A stretch of DNA of 64,000 nucleotides from NCBI GenBank assembly GCA_965249955.1, contig OZ252261.1:1860001-1924000 (forward strand), in the 5' to 3' direction. The translations under genes and the position numbers were made by a program. The stretch is from SB11 sp965249955. GTDB taxonomy: Bacteria > Bacteroidota > Bacteroidia > UBA8524. How positions within the stretch are numbered: the stretch's first letter is position 1; the number at the start of each line of letters is the position of its first letter. Below the pieces are notes generated by a model. That model was not told the origin of the DNA. It saw nothing but the letters and a program-made list of their open reading frames with translations, and ran no database searches. Below are positions 34,519 through 43,382 of this stretch, piece by piece.

Positions 34519-35547
34519 TTAATAACGCCATTTGTTGGCTAGAGCTACCAGCGATAGCATTATGGGTACTTCTGTAAGCACACCTACAACGGTGGTTAAG
34601 GCAGCTCCCGAGTTGATGCCGAATAATGAAATGGCCACAGCTACAGCAAGTTCGAAAAAATTGCTTGCCCCTATCATGGCCGATGGGGCGCAAATTTGGT
34701 GGGGTAACTTTAGCCATCTGCCAGCAAACCACGACAAGAAAAATATAAAATACGTTTGTAAAGTAAGTGGTATGGCAATAAGTACTATTAACCAAGGCTT
34801 ATCAAGTATTACTTGCCCTTGAAGAGCAAACAACACAACAAGGGTTAGCAAAAGTGCTATAATGGAAAATGGTTTTAGCGAGGGTAAAAAACGTTGCTTA
34901 AACCATTGCTCGCCCTTTTTTTGCAATAGTACTTTGTTTGATAGCCAGCCAGCCAATAAAGGCACTAATACAAACAGCGTTACTGAAATAAGTAGTGTAT
35001 TGTAGGGGACTAATACATTGGTAATGCCCAGCAAAAAGCCCACTATGGGCACAAAAGCAAACAGAATAATAATATCGTTTACAGAAACTTGTATAAGGGT
35101 GTACAAGGCATTGCCTTTGCTAAGGTACGACCATACAAAAACCATAGCCGTGCATGGGGCAGCTCCCAATAGTATAGCCCCTGCTATGTACTCGCCGGCC
35201 TCTTCGGGGTGTAGTTGCGCCTGAAATATTTTGCTGAAAAACAACCACGCAAAAAACGCCATGCTAAACGGTTTTATCAACCAGTTTACCACAAGGGTTA
35301 ACAGTATTCCCTTTGGATGTTGCTTTATGCTTTTTATGCTGCTAAAATCTATTTGCACCATCATGGGGTATATCATACCCCAAACCAAAACAGCTATTAT
35401 TAAGTTGATGCCAGCAAACTCAAAACTACCAATTTGGGCAAATAACTCAGGCAACAGTTTGCCAAGCACAATGCCCAAACCAATACACAGCAATACCCAA
35501 AGGCTAAGATAACGTTCAAAAAAGCCTAAAGGGTGTTTATCGTTCAT
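34519..35547 (-). CDS. acr3: ACR3 family arsenite efflux permease
   Basis: A 342-aa protein with 10 predicted helices that exports arsenite by using the proton gradient. The ACR3 signature GAAPCTAMVFVWSYLSKGN is present (about residues 146-164) and includes the conserved Cys needed for transport. Other family blocks are GKLLPELFAQIG and APSAMIGASNFFELAVAVAISLFG. It is the last gene of the operon arsR-arsI-arsC-acr3, 4 bases downstream of the reductase-like gene, so it is under the arsR operator. Cytoplasmic-membrane location. Confidence 0.93.
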   Translation of the reverse strand: MNDKHPLGFFERYLSLWVLLCIGLGIVLGKLLPELFAQIGSFEFAGINLIIAVLVWGMIYPMMVQIDFSSIKSIKQHPKGILLTLVVNWLIKPFSMAFFAWLFFSKIFQAQLHPEEAGEYIAGAILLGAAPCTAMVFVWSYLSKGNALYTLIQVSVNDIIILFAFVPIVGFLLGITNVLVPYNTLLISVTLFVLVPLLAGWLSNKVLLQKKGEQWFKQRFLPSLKPFSIIALLLTLVVLFALQGQVILDKPWLIVLIAIPLTLQTYFIFFLSWFAGRWLKLPHQICAPSAMIGASNFFELAVAVAISLFGINSGAALTTVVGVLTEVPIMLSLVALANKWRY

Positions 35548-35551
35548 ACAG

Positions 35552-36247
35552 TTACTTTATGGTAGAGTATACATAAAAAACCTCACGGGCTATTTGGCGG
35601 CAACGCTCATCGTAGGTTTTTGTTTCTTGCGGTGTTCCGTCAGTTTGTTTAGGGTCGGGATAGGGAATAAGAAAACGTTCATCGGCACCATTTACCAATG
35701 GACAGGCTTCATCACCTTCGCCACAAACCATTATTGCGGCAAAGTTTTTACGCGGATTAAACAAATCATCGTAACGCTTAGAGTATACAACACAGCCTTC
35801 CAAATCTTCGCCCGCTTTCACTCTATATTGAGGGTTAAAACCATCTTTCTCTTTCTCAACCAGCAAGCCTGTTCTTTGCATAGCACTAACCGTGCGCGGG
35901 TTGCAAGCGGTTACTTCTACTCCGCCTGAGTATACTTCAACCCCATCTACACCATAGTATAAGCCTGCCGTATTTGCCCATGCTTGTCCAAAATGGCTAC
36001 GGCGAGAGTTGTGCACACAAATAAACGTAAGGTTGCAAGTTTCACCTGCCTGTTTTTTTGCAGAAATGTATTGTGCTATTGAGTCTAACGTTTTTTTACG
36101 TTCAGCACTTATCAATTCAAACTCTTCGGCTACACTATCGCAATAGCTTTGCAGGGCAGGAGTAAAACCCATTGTTGTTTTGTTTTGCATGGAAAAAAGG
36201 AGTACTAATGAGATGATAAGTAATATAGACAAAAAGAAACTTCTCAT
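35552..36247 (-). CDS. LMW-phosphatase-type arsenate reductase-like protein with N-terminal hydrophobic segment
   Basis: A 231-aa protein with an N-terminal hydrophobic stretch (FFLSILLIISLVLLF, residues 4-18) and a low-molecular-weight protein-tyrosine-phosphatase domain. The P-loop CX5R is C77-V-H-N-S-R-R83-S. The C-terminus has YPDPKQTDG (Asp of the D-P loop) and CRQIAREVFYVYS. This group is usually called protein-tyrosine-phosphatase or arsenate reductase. Its position between arsI and acr3 argues for arsenate reduction. The N-terminal membrane or signal segment is odd for a cytosolic reductase; a later start (ATG at about residue 20) is possible. It overlaps arsI by four bases. Confidence 0.8.
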   Translation of the reverse strand: MRSFFLSILLIISLVLLFSMQNKTTMGFTPALQSYCDSVAEEFELISAERKKTLDSIAQYISAKKQAGETCNLTFICVHNSRRSHFGQAWANTAGLYYGVDGVEVYSGGVEVTACNPRTVSAMQRTGLLVEKEKDGFNPQYRVKAGEDLEGCVVYSKRYDDLFNPRKNFAAIMVCGEGDEACPLVNGADERFLIPYPDPKQTDGTPQETKTYDERCRQIAREVFYVYSTIK

Positions 36248-36735
36248 ACTTTCAAATCGCTCAAATTTACCCTTTTCTTTTCATTTGTTGGCGGCATACA
36301 GCAAGCAGCAGCTTCTTTTTCACCTCCTTCAGTATAATGTGGGTCGTTAAAATCACTATCGGCATGAAAATAATATACTTCCCATTGCACGCCATCGGGG
36401 TCGGTAGCCCAAAATTTATCTTGCAAGGCATAGCAGCAATTAGTGCCCATTTCTTCTTTAACTAATATGCCTTTTGTTTTTAGGGTAAGCATTTTTAGCA
36501 TTACTTCATCTTTGCTTGCTACTTCAAAGCCCAAGTGACCAAAATTTTGCTGTACTCGCTCTTTATTTTCAACAAAAGAGATTATTAACGAAGGGCTTTC
36601 TAAAATATACTTAGCATAATTTACTTTGGTTTTTGTGGCAGGTTGCCCAAAAAAGGTGTCGTAAAATTTAATAGTAGCTTCTATGTTGCTTACATAAAGG
36701 CTGATGTGCATGCGTGGAAAGGGTGATGTGTTCAT
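36244..36735 (-). CDS. ArsI/CadI family glyoxalase-fold protein
   Basis: A 163-aa glyoxalase/vicinal-oxygen-chelate protein. ArsI enzymes split the carbon-arsenic bond of trivalent methylarsenicals; CadI is the related cadmium-induced form. Visible features are RMHISLYVSNIEATIKFYD at the N-terminus, FGHLGFEVAS, the vicinal Cys pair T-N-C100-C101-Y-A that marks ArsI, and DPDGVQWEVYY with the metal-ligand Glu. The end is Cys-rich (AAACCMPP). It lies between arsR (17 bases) and the reductase-like gene (4-base overlap), so an arsenic role is well supported by context. Confidence 0.88.
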   Translation of the reverse strand: MNTSPFPRMHISLYVSNIEATIKFYDTFFGQPATKTKVNYAKYILESPSLIISFVENKERVQQNFGHLGFEVASKDEVMLKMLTLKTKGILVKEEMGTNCCYALQDKFWATDPDGVQWEVYYFHADSDFNDPHYTEGGEKEAAACCMPPTNEKKRVNLSDLKV

Positions 36736-36752
36736 GGTTTTTATTTAAAGCG

Positions 36753-37085
36753 TTAACAACAATTATTAACAGGGGTTATATAACTAGCAAACAAAGCAGC
36801 CCATTGGGTACTTATTTCTGTCCAAGCAACAGGGTTAATGCAGTAGCACACTTTTGTGCCCTCTATTTCGCCTTGTATAAGTCCTGATGCTTTAAGCTCT
36901 TTTAAGTGTTGTGATATGGTGGCTTGTGCCAGTGGCAATACATCTACCAAATCGTTACAGATACAGCTTTTGGTTTGAAGCAAATGCTGTATTATGGCTA
37001 TGCGGGCAGGGTGCGCCAGTGCTTTTGCCCAAGCAGCCATTTGGTTTTGCTGCGGGGTGAAATTTTGTGTTTTAGTTACTCCCAT
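36753..37085 (-). CDS. arsR: ArsR family arsenic-responsive repressor
   Basis: A 110-aa winged-helix repressor of the ArsR/SmtB family. The metal-binding segment SCICNDL (Cys41, Cys43) is the counterpart of the classical ELCVC site, and the recognition helix ATISQHLKELKASGLI follows. There is a second CxC (C80, C82) and a C-terminal C-C pair. It should bind the palindrome at 37091-37108 and leave on As(III)/Sb(III) binding. It is the first gene of the arsenic operon. The ATG at 37085 is 5 bases from the operator. Confidence 0.93.
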   Translation of the reverse strand: MGVTKTQNFTPQQNQMAAWAKALAHPARIAIIQHLLQTKSCICNDLVDVLPLAQATISQHLKELKASGLIQGEIEGTKVCYCINPVAWTEISTQWAALFASYITPVNNCC

Positions 37086-37090
37086 CGTTA

Positions 37091-37108
37091 TATCGCAATA
37101 TTACGATA
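37091..37108. promoter_or_regulatory. Putative ArsR operator
   Basis: An 18-bp near-perfect palindrome TATCGCAATATTACGATA (8 of 9 pairs match; the sixth pair does not) ends 5 bases before the arsR ATG. Arms with ATCG/CGAT around an AT core are usual for ArsR-type repressors. It lies across the expected promoter and would autoregulate the operon. Confidence 0.7.
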
Positions 37109-37147
37109 AATAGTTTATTATACCACTATGTTGTGTGTTAAATGTGG

Positions 37148-38023
37148 TTAATCGTGCTTTGAAAAGAGAAGAATAGCAAAAAATTTTATAAGATAATAGG
37201 GCATAAGCAGGTATATAAATACTATAAAAACCGCAAGAAATGGAGGGAATATAATGCTTGCCAAAAGTAGTGGGCCTAGAAGCAAACTCATTGCCAAAAG
37301 GTTGTGAAAAATATTTTTTAAGCGAACATTGCGCGGCATATTTTTAAAATCTCCAAGATAATAATCGTTTTTACCATACCTAACTGATGAATTGGCTGCT
37401 TTACCAATAAATTTTGTAAAGAATTTTGTAAAAGGCCAAAAAAGCAGCAAGCCAACTATAGACCAAATGCCCCAAACCACAACATGTGCACTGCCGCCCA
37501 AAGCAAATAAACCGGGGGAGATGAAGGAAGAGAAAAAAAGAACCCCTGAAACAACAAAACTTAATAGAAAAATGCCAAGTGCAATAGCCGTGGCTAAATA
37601 AAACATTTGTTCAAAATTACCCGACTGAAACCTAGTCTCACTTGAGGTAGGTATTGGTTTTACCACGCTATCTCTTACCATAGAATCGGGGGGACTTATG
37701 GCGACAAAGTTGATGACGGTTGTATGCGCTATTATCTTTTTAGGTAAAGGAGAAATAATGTTTGGGGCTTGTTTAGGCTCAATAATAAACTCGTCAATTT
37801 GAAGAGGGCTATTAAGGCGACTTGTTTTTTGAGAGAGCGAGGGGGCTGGGGTAATGGTGCTTTTATGGCGACTGATGGATTGTTTTGTGGCTTGTGTTTT
37901 ACCAACACGTACCTTTTGTATACGACCATACCGCTGTTGACAGGCAGAAAAAACAAGCACTGTAACCAGTAGGCAAAACCCTATGGAAATTTTATAAAAG
38001 TTATTTTGCTGGTTTTGCCCCAT
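37148..38023 (-). CDS. Hypothetical multi-helix lipoprotein
   Basis: A 291-aa protein with a lipobox (LVFSAC, Cys28), a disordered Ser/Thr/Pro/Lys-rich stretch (about residues 30-130) and then four hydrophobic helices (about 135-290) with a Gly-rich loop between. The order lipobox, linker and membrane helices is common in Bacteroidota hypotheticals. I do not recognise it. It lies 62 bases beyond the arsR ATG, reading in the same direction as the arsenic operon but upstream of its operator, and 49 bases before the gldA stop. A separate unit is likely. Confidence 0.55.
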   Translation of the reverse strand: MGQNQQNNFYKISIGFCLLVTVLVFSACQQRYGRIQKVRVGKTQATKQSISRHKSTITPAPSLSQKTSRLNSPLQIDEFIIEPKQAPNIISPLPKKIIAHTTVINFVAISPPDSMVRDSVVKPIPTSSETRFQSGNFEQMFYLATAIALGIFLLSFVVSGVLFFSSFISPGLFALGGSAHVVVWGIWSIVGLLLFWPFTKFFTKFIGKAANSSVRYGKNDYYLGDFKNMPRNVRLKNIFHNLLAMSLLLGPLLLASIIFPPFLAVFIVFIYLLMPYYLIKFFAILLFSKHD

Positions 38024-38072
38024 TTATAAGCAAAATAGCAAAAAGAAAGATTTAATATAAATAAGATAATTA

Positions 38073-38990
38073 CTACCCCTTTTGGGTAAGTTGTTGAAAC
38101 ACATCCTCAAGGCGCTGTGTTTCTTGGGTTAAACCCAAAATCACCAAGTTGTTTTCAACCGCAAAGCGAAAAAGTAGCTCGTTAATATCATCGGGGTTGT
38201 TGGCTATAATTTGCCATTTATTGCCGCCCATGTGTTTTGCTTGCGATACACCGGCTACGTTTTTAAGTTGTTTTTCACTCACCTCACCTTTAAAATCGGC
38301 CAGTATCGTTGTTTTGCCTCCTTTAAAACGGGTTTTTAGGTGTTGGGTTTCATCATTGGCTACTATTTGTCCTTGATTAATAATTATCACCCTATCGCAC
38401 AACGCCTCTACTTCTTGCATTATATGGGTAGAAAGTATCACTGTGCGGTCTTTGCCTGTTTCGCGTATCAAATTGCGTATTTCGCTTATTTGGTTGGGGT
38501 CTAGTCCACTAGTGGGTTCATCCAGTATCAACACCTCAGGGTCGTGCAATAAAGCCTGTGCCAAACCTACACGTTGGCGATACCCTTTTGATAGTTGCCC
38601 AATCTTCTTTTTTCGTTCAGGCACAATACCCGTTTTTTCTATAATCTCATCAACGCGGGCATTTACACCCTCTTTCAAGCCGTGCATCTTAGCGGTAAAT
38701 TGCAGGTACTCGCGCACATACATATCCAAATACAAGGGGTTGTGCTCGGGCAGGTAGCCAATGTGGCGGCGCACCTCCATAGGGTGTGTGGTAACATCAT
38801 ACCCGCATACTTGGGCACTACCTTGTGTTTGGGGTAAAAAGCAGGTAAGAATTTTCATGGTGGTTGATTTTCCTGCGCCGTTAGGCCCCAAAAAGCCTAA
38901 AATTTCACCCGGTTGCACGCTAAAGGTAATATCGTTAACAGCCTTTTGGCTGCCGTATACTTTGCTAAGATTTTTAACGTTTATAGACAT
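38073..38990 (-). CDS. gldA: GldA-type ABC transporter ATPase (gliding motility)
   Basis: A 305-aa ABC ATPase. It has Walker A GPNGAGKST (about residues 35-43), signature LSKGYRQRVGLAQAL, Walker B VLILDEPTSGLD and the switch STHIMQEVEALCDR. The GldA-typical block GYLPEHNPLYLDMYVREYLQF is present, and the C-terminal extension (about 220-305) is longer than in minimal ATPases. GldA powers the GldAFG exporter needed for gliding in Flavobacteria; the permeases GldF and GldG are not adjacent, so they must lie elsewhere or the ATPase may serve another exporter. The start ATG 38990 gives MSINVKNLSKVYG; the ATG at 39002 adds four residues. Confidence 0.82.
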   Translation of the reverse strand: MSINVKNLSKVYGSQKAVNDITFSVQPGEILGFLGPNGAGKSTTMKILTCFLPQTQGSAQVCGYDVTTHPMEVRRHIGYLPEHNPLYLDMYVREYLQFTAKMHGLKEGVNARVDEIIEKTGIVPERKKKIGQLSKGYRQRVGLAQALLHDPEVLILDEPTSGLDPNQISEIRNLIRETGKDRTVILSTHIMQEVEALCDRVIIINQGQIVANDETQHLKTRFKGGKTTILADFKGEVSEKQLKNVAGVSQAKHMGGNKWQIIANNPDDINELLFRFAVENNLVILGLTQETQRLEDVFQQLTQKG

Positions 38991-39098
38991 GTTGTAGTAC
39001 AAAAGTAAATCTTTAAACGAGCCTAGCGTACCATTTGTTGCAAAAATTGATTTTCAGCAAGTAAACTAAGGCTTGTATGTTTTGTTAAACCGCCCCTT

Positions 39099-39132
39099 TT
39101 TGTTTTAAAAAGACAAAAAACACGTATTTTTG
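39099..39132 (+). promoter_or_regulatory. Promoter of the desaturase gene (TTTG / TATTTTTG)
   Basis: The -33 box TTTG (39099-39102) and the -7 box TATTTTTG (39125-39132) are 22 bases apart, matching the Bacteroidota vegetative promoter. The start codon at 39170 follows after a 37-base gap. A second TATTTTTG (39161-39168) next to the ATG is probably chance. Confidence 0.65.
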
Positions 39133-39169
39133 TCTCGGCAAAATTAGTACACACAAACCCTATTTTTGA

Positions 39170-40234
39170 ATGACTAAAGTAACCTTCGCCAATAATAAAA
39201 GCCCTTTTTATACTGCAATTCGCAAAGAAGTGAACGAGTATTTCAATCAAAAGAAATTATCGCAACAAGGCAATTGGAGCTTATACATTAAAACGATTAT
39301 TTTTTTATCGGTAACAGTAGTGTTGTATACATGGTTGGTGTTTTATACACCTGTATGGTATTTGGCTTTGCCATTGTGCGCTATACTGGGTATGAACCAA
39401 GCCTTTATTGGGTTTAATGTAATGCACGATGCTTGCCACGGCAGCTATAGCGAAAAGAAATGGGTGAATGATTTTTTTGGTTATAGCATGAATTTTTTGG
39501 GCAGTAATGCCTTTTTATGGAAAACCAAACACAATGTGATACACCATACGTTTACCAATATTGACGGTGTTGATGATGATATAATGAAGATACCCGTTTT
39601 GCGCCATTGCGAAACACAGCAAAAGCTAAAAATGCACCGTTACCAGCATATTTATAGTGTGCTTATATATTGCCTCACTATACATTTTTGGGTGTGGTTG
39701 ATGGATTTTATAAAGTACTTCACAGGGAAGGTAGTAATTACACCACTTAAAAACTTTACTGTAAAAGAGCATATAATATTTTGGGTAAGTAAACTGTGGT
39801 ATGCTGTGGCATATATAGTTATCCCTTGGTATATATTGGGTTTTACTCCCTTTATAATTGGCTTTTTGGTAATGAATGCATTGTTCGGTCTTACCATGTC
39901 AGTAGTGTTTCAGTTGGCACACGTGGTAGAGAAAGCGCATTTTGAAGAAGCCTTGCACGGTGATAAACTTATTGAAAAAGAATGGGCAGAGCACCAAGTA
40001 CTTACCACTTGTAATTTTTCAACCAAAAATAAAATAGCATCGTGGTTTTTGGGTGGTCTTAACTTTCAGATTGAGCATCATTTGTTTCCCAAAATCAGTC
40101 ATATACACTATCCTGCTATTAGTGGTATTGTAGAGCGTGTGTGTAGGCAATACAATGTTTCATACAACTACTACCCCACTATGGGTGAAGCCATTGCATC
40201 GCACTTTAAGGTGCTGCGCGATTTGGGCAGGTAG
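39170..40234 (+). CDS. Membrane fatty acid desaturase
   Basis: A 354-aa di-iron desaturase with hydrophobic pairs of helices. The three histidine boxes are HDACHG (residues 86-91), HNVIHH (121-126) and the Q-type QIEHH near residue 300, giving eight His ligands. The QxxHH form is typical of front-end (Delta-5/Delta-6) and linoleoyl-CoA desaturases. There is no fused cytochrome b5 domain. It inserts a double bond into acyl-CoA or phospholipid chains using O2 and reduced ferredoxin-like donors. It stands alone with its own promoter and ends just before the five-gene T9SS array. Confidence 0.9.
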   Translation: MTKVTFANNKSPFYTAIRKEVNEYFNQKKLSQQGNWSLYIKTIIFLSVTVVLYTWLVFYTPVWYLALPLCAILGMNQAFIGFNVMHDACHGSYSEKKWVNDFFGYSMNFLGSNAFLWKTKHNVIHHTFTNIDGVDDDIMKIPVLRHCETQQKLKMHRYQHIYSVLIYCLTIHFWVWLMDFIKYFTGKVVITPLKNFTVKEHIIFWVSKLWYAVAYIVIPWYILGFTPFIIGFLVMNALFGLTMSVVFQLAHVVEKAHFEEALHGDKLIEKEWAEHQVLTTCNFSTKNKIASWFLGGLNFQIEHHLFPKISHIHYPAISGIVERVCRQYNVSYNYYPTMGEAIASHFKVLRDLGR

Positions 40235-40261
40235 AACCTATTTCGTCTAAAAAACAGCACC

Positions 40262-40304
40262 CAAACACACTTTTTTGCCACAAGGGTACTATCTTGTGTG
40301 TTTG
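40262..40304 (+). repeat. Overlapping inverted repeats before the first PKD gene
   Basis: Two alternative hairpins share bases. The outer one pairs CAAACACAC (40262-40270) with GTGTGTTTG (40296-40304). The inner one pairs CACAAG (40279-40284) with CTTGTG (40293-40298). Both cannot form at once. They end 3 bases before the GTG start at 40308. Confidence 0.4.
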
Positions 40305-40307
40305 ATA

Positions 40308-43253
40308 GTGTTTTTAAAATATAAATTGTTGTTAGTTTTTGTGCTATTGCTCACAATAGAAGCATCGGCACAATACTATGGTGATTTTGTTGCGGGCAAT
40401 TATATATCGTATACGCATATAGGCGGAGACACCTTTAAAATAAAGTATACTGTTTACCGTGATTGTGGTCAGCATCAAAATATATTAAGCCAAACACACA
40501 GTTCTATTTTAGGGAGTACAAAGTGGAAATACCCTATTCTTGATTCGATTTCAGGAAAAGACGTTACTGATATTTATGGGCGATGCTCGCAAAAAAGCAA
40601 GTGTGCCGGCGGTACACTAAAACACGGTGTTGAAGAGTATGTTTTTGAAAAAGTTGTTGTAATAGACTGGGATAGCTGCGAAAATTTAGTGATTAGCGCA
40701 GGGAGCGACAGACGAGCACCAACAATAAATACGTATTCGATAAAAAGTAATGGATATAGCGGGGCAACACTTAATAAATGCAAAACACCAAACAACTCTT
40801 CGCCTATACTAAACAATATTCCCTCGTTTTTTGTAAGTGAAGGGGGCGCAAGGTTTATAAGCCACAGTGCTTACGACCCTGATGGTGATATGCTAACATA
40901 TTCTTTTTGGCACCCATCTAGCGTAGATTACCCTCAGTATTCTAAAGATTACTATTTACCGTGGTCGTATAAAAAGCCGTTGTCTTTTTGGGGTTTCCCT
41001 AACGAAAACGCTGCATTTCCGGCAGGTTTAAGTCTTGATAGCACTACGGGTATTCTTACGGTTTGGCCTACCGATTCAAAGCAAGAAACAATAATAGGAA
41101 TTAAAATAACCCAGTGGAGGTATATAAATGGCACGTTAGAGAATATTGGTGAAACAAAGTATAGCTATACCATGCGTATCACTTCGCCAAATAATGTTGC
41201 GCCAATAACCTTTGATGATGATAAAAAAGAAATTGCAGTTTGTAGCCTTGGTGGTACGGTGTGTAAAGATATTCCCTTACGCCGTGTTAAATGGCTCACT
41301 GATTCTGTTGAGATAGAGTATAGGCACGATTTACAAAACATTACCTTTACTAATGTAGGTACTTCTGCACAGCCCACCATTAGGGTATGCTATACCCCAA
41401 CTACTGCCGAGTTGTCGTCGGGTAAACCATTACAGTTTACTATAAGGGCAACGGTGAATAGTTGCCCACTAAAGGGAATTGCAGAAAAGACATTTGAGTG
41501 GGCTGAACGACCTCCTTTACCCGATAGTTTTGTATTAAATAAAAAATTAATTTGTAGAGATTTAAGCGTAGACTTAAAAAATACATCTAGCAGCACCTAT
41601 AATACAACGGTATTTTACAAGGCGACATCACAAAAAGATACTTTAGAAAGCATAAATATTGGCTCTTTTGCTCAACTGTCTGATACGGGTTGGTATACTA
41701 TAAAAACGCGTGTAGTTGCCGATGGGTATTGTAGCCAACAAACCTATACCGACTCGGTATTTGTGCCAATAAGTAATTTTTTAAACATAAAGGCAACTAA
41801 CGATACGGTGCTGTGTGGCGATCCAAATTTGGTATTAAAGGTTAATACTACCAACGGGAACTATCCATTATCATACAGGTGGAATGCTAGTGCTACAGAT
41901 ACTTTTCCGAGCTTAAATATTGTGGCTCCTAAAGGGAGTAGTAAGTACTTTGTTACGGTAACCGATACCGCTTTTTGCTCGGTTAGTGATTCTATCAATG
42001 TGCAATACTATAACCCTCAGGTATTAACAAGCGGAGATACTATTGCTTGTGCTAATGATATAATTGAGATTAATGCACTGTTACAAGACACTATAAACCC
42101 CCAATACGGCTGGTTAGGTTTTACCCCAAACCAAACTCAGTTTAAAGCAAGTATTACCAACAACCGCTTGCTAACATTTATTCTTCGCGATGGTACAGGT
42201 TGCACTGTTACCAAAACGCATTTTGTTTTGGTACACGCACCAGAAGTTAAATACAACCATAAAGAAGTGTATTGCGCTAGCGATACAATAACACTTTTGG
42301 GCAGTGGAAGTGGTGGGCTGCCGCCATACAATATTTATTGGGAAACATTTAAAGTAACAGGAAACACAGTCCCTTTAGGGGTACAAAAAAGAGGAACAAT
42401 ACCATTTATAACCAAAATAACCGATGCTTTTGGGTGTGTAAACATTCAAAATAGTTCTATCCGAGTTAATCCTACACCATTTATTTATATCAGTGGTCTT
42501 GCTTCTGTGTATTGTGAAAGCGCAGACCCTATTCAGCTAGATTCTTTTGTTATACCTAAAGAGGGTGTTTGGAGTGGCTTAGGGGTAGACAGTAGTAGGT
42601 TTTATCCTGCCAAAGCAGGTGCGGGCAATTCAACAATAACGTATAACTATGAGGACGGCCTTACGGGGTGTAAAAACCAACAAACTATTAGTTTTGTAGT
42701 GGAAACACAACCAGTAGCAAGTTTTGTAGTAGATTCTCTTGCAGCACTTTATACCCATAATTTTGTGTTTACCAATACATCAGTTTTGGCCAGTAACCAC
42801 AGTAGTTTTTGGGATTTTGGTGATCCAAATTCAGGATGGTTAAACACCGCAAAAACTAAAAATGCTACACATATCTTTTCTGATACGGGCATATATAACG
42901 TAAAATTAGTGGTAAGCGGAGGTATTTGCCCCCCCGACACTTTATTAAAAACAGATTATATTACTGTGAATGGAAAGGCTAAGCCCAACACAAATGTATT
43001 GGTAAAAGAAATTAATAAGCAGGGAATAAAAATATACCCTAATCCTGCATCAGATATAGTAAAAATTGAAACCGAAGAAGAAATAGCGGCTATAATTGTT
43101 TACGATATGCTGGGTAAAAAAGTGTGGGAGCAAGCTACTATTGGTAAAACAAACCATATGTTGGAGGTTAAAAATATCCCACAAGGCATATATACGCTCA
43201 ATATTTTACTATCAAATGGAAAACAAAATAAAGTTCAGGTAATAATTAATTAA
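40308..43253 (+). CDS. T9SS-secreted PKD/SprB-repeat protein, array member 1
   Basis: A protein of about 981 aa. It has a signal peptide (FLKYKLLLVFVLLLTIEASA), then the array's N-terminal domain of about 280 residues with TYRDC-like (KYTVYRDCGQ), KSKCAGG and WRYINGTLENIGE. A GW module (CRDLSVDLKN...DTGWYTIKTR) follows, then about three SprB-like units (for example NYPLSYRWNAS and GGLPPYNIYWETF), then the fixed module EGVWSGLGVDSSRFYPAKAG. A PKD domain (FWDFGDPNSG) and a T9SS tail (IKIYPNPASDIVKIETE) end it. Start: GTG 40308 gives the signal peptide; an open frame reaches TTG 40275. It is probably a surface or released adhesin. Confidence 0.8.
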   Translation: MFLKYKLLLVFVLLLTIEASAQYYGDFVAGNYISYTHIGGDTFKIKYTVYRDCGQHQNILSQTHSSILGSTKWKYPILDSISGKDVTDIYGRCSQKSKCAGGTLKHGVEEYVFEKVVVIDWDSCENLVISAGSDRRAPTINTYSIKSNGYSGATLNKCKTPNNSSPILNNIPSFFVSEGGARFISHSAYDPDGDMLTYSFWHPSSVDYPQYSKDYYLPWSYKKPLSFWGFPNENAAFPAGLSLDSTTGILTVWPTDSKQETIIGIKITQWRYINGTLENIGETKYSYTMRITSPNNVAPITFDDDKKEIAVCSLGGTVCKDIPLRRVKWLTDSVEIEYRHDLQNITFTNVGTSAQPTIRVCYTPTTAELSSGKPLQFTIRATVNSCPLKGIAEKTFEWAERPPLPDSFVLNKKLICRDLSVDLKNTSSSTYNTTVFYKATSQKDTLESINIGSFAQLSDTGWYTIKTRVVADGYCSQQTYTDSVFVPISNFLNIKATNDTVLCGDPNLVLKVNTTNGNYPLSYRWNASATDTFPSLNIVAPKGSSKYFVTVTDTAFCSVSDSINVQYYNPQVLTSGDTIACANDIIEINALLQDTINPQYGWLGFTPNQTQFKASITNNRLLTFILRDGTGCTVTKTHFVLVHAPEVKYNHKEVYCASDTITLLGSGSGGLPPYNIYWETFKVTGNTVPLGVQKRGTIPFITKITDAFGCVNIQNSSIRVNPTPFIYISGLASVYCESADPIQLDSFVIPKEGVWSGLGVDSSRFYPAKAGAGNSTITYNYEDGLTGCKNQQTISFVVETQPVASFVVDSLAALYTHNFVFTNTSVLASNHSSFWDFGDPNSGWLNTAKTKNATHIFSDTGIYNVKLVVSGGICPPDTLLKTDYITVNGKAKPNTNVLVKEINKQGIKIYPNPASDIVKIETEEEIAAIIVYDMLGKKVWEQATIGKTNHMLEVKNIPQGIYTLNILLSNGKQNKVQVIIN

Positions 43254-43382
43254 ATAGCGCTGACGTAATCCATTTAGAAAAGGTTGCGTATAGCAAATCT
43301 TTTTTCTATAAAAAACAAGTAAAAGGGCAACGAAAAAAAAGTTGAAAGGTTCTTTTGAACAGGAATCAACACCTACCTTATT

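Noticed and set aside
39161..39168. Second TATTTTTG one base before the desaturase ATG
   Set aside because: The earlier copy at 39125 has a -33 partner at good spacing. This one would give a start within the coding region.
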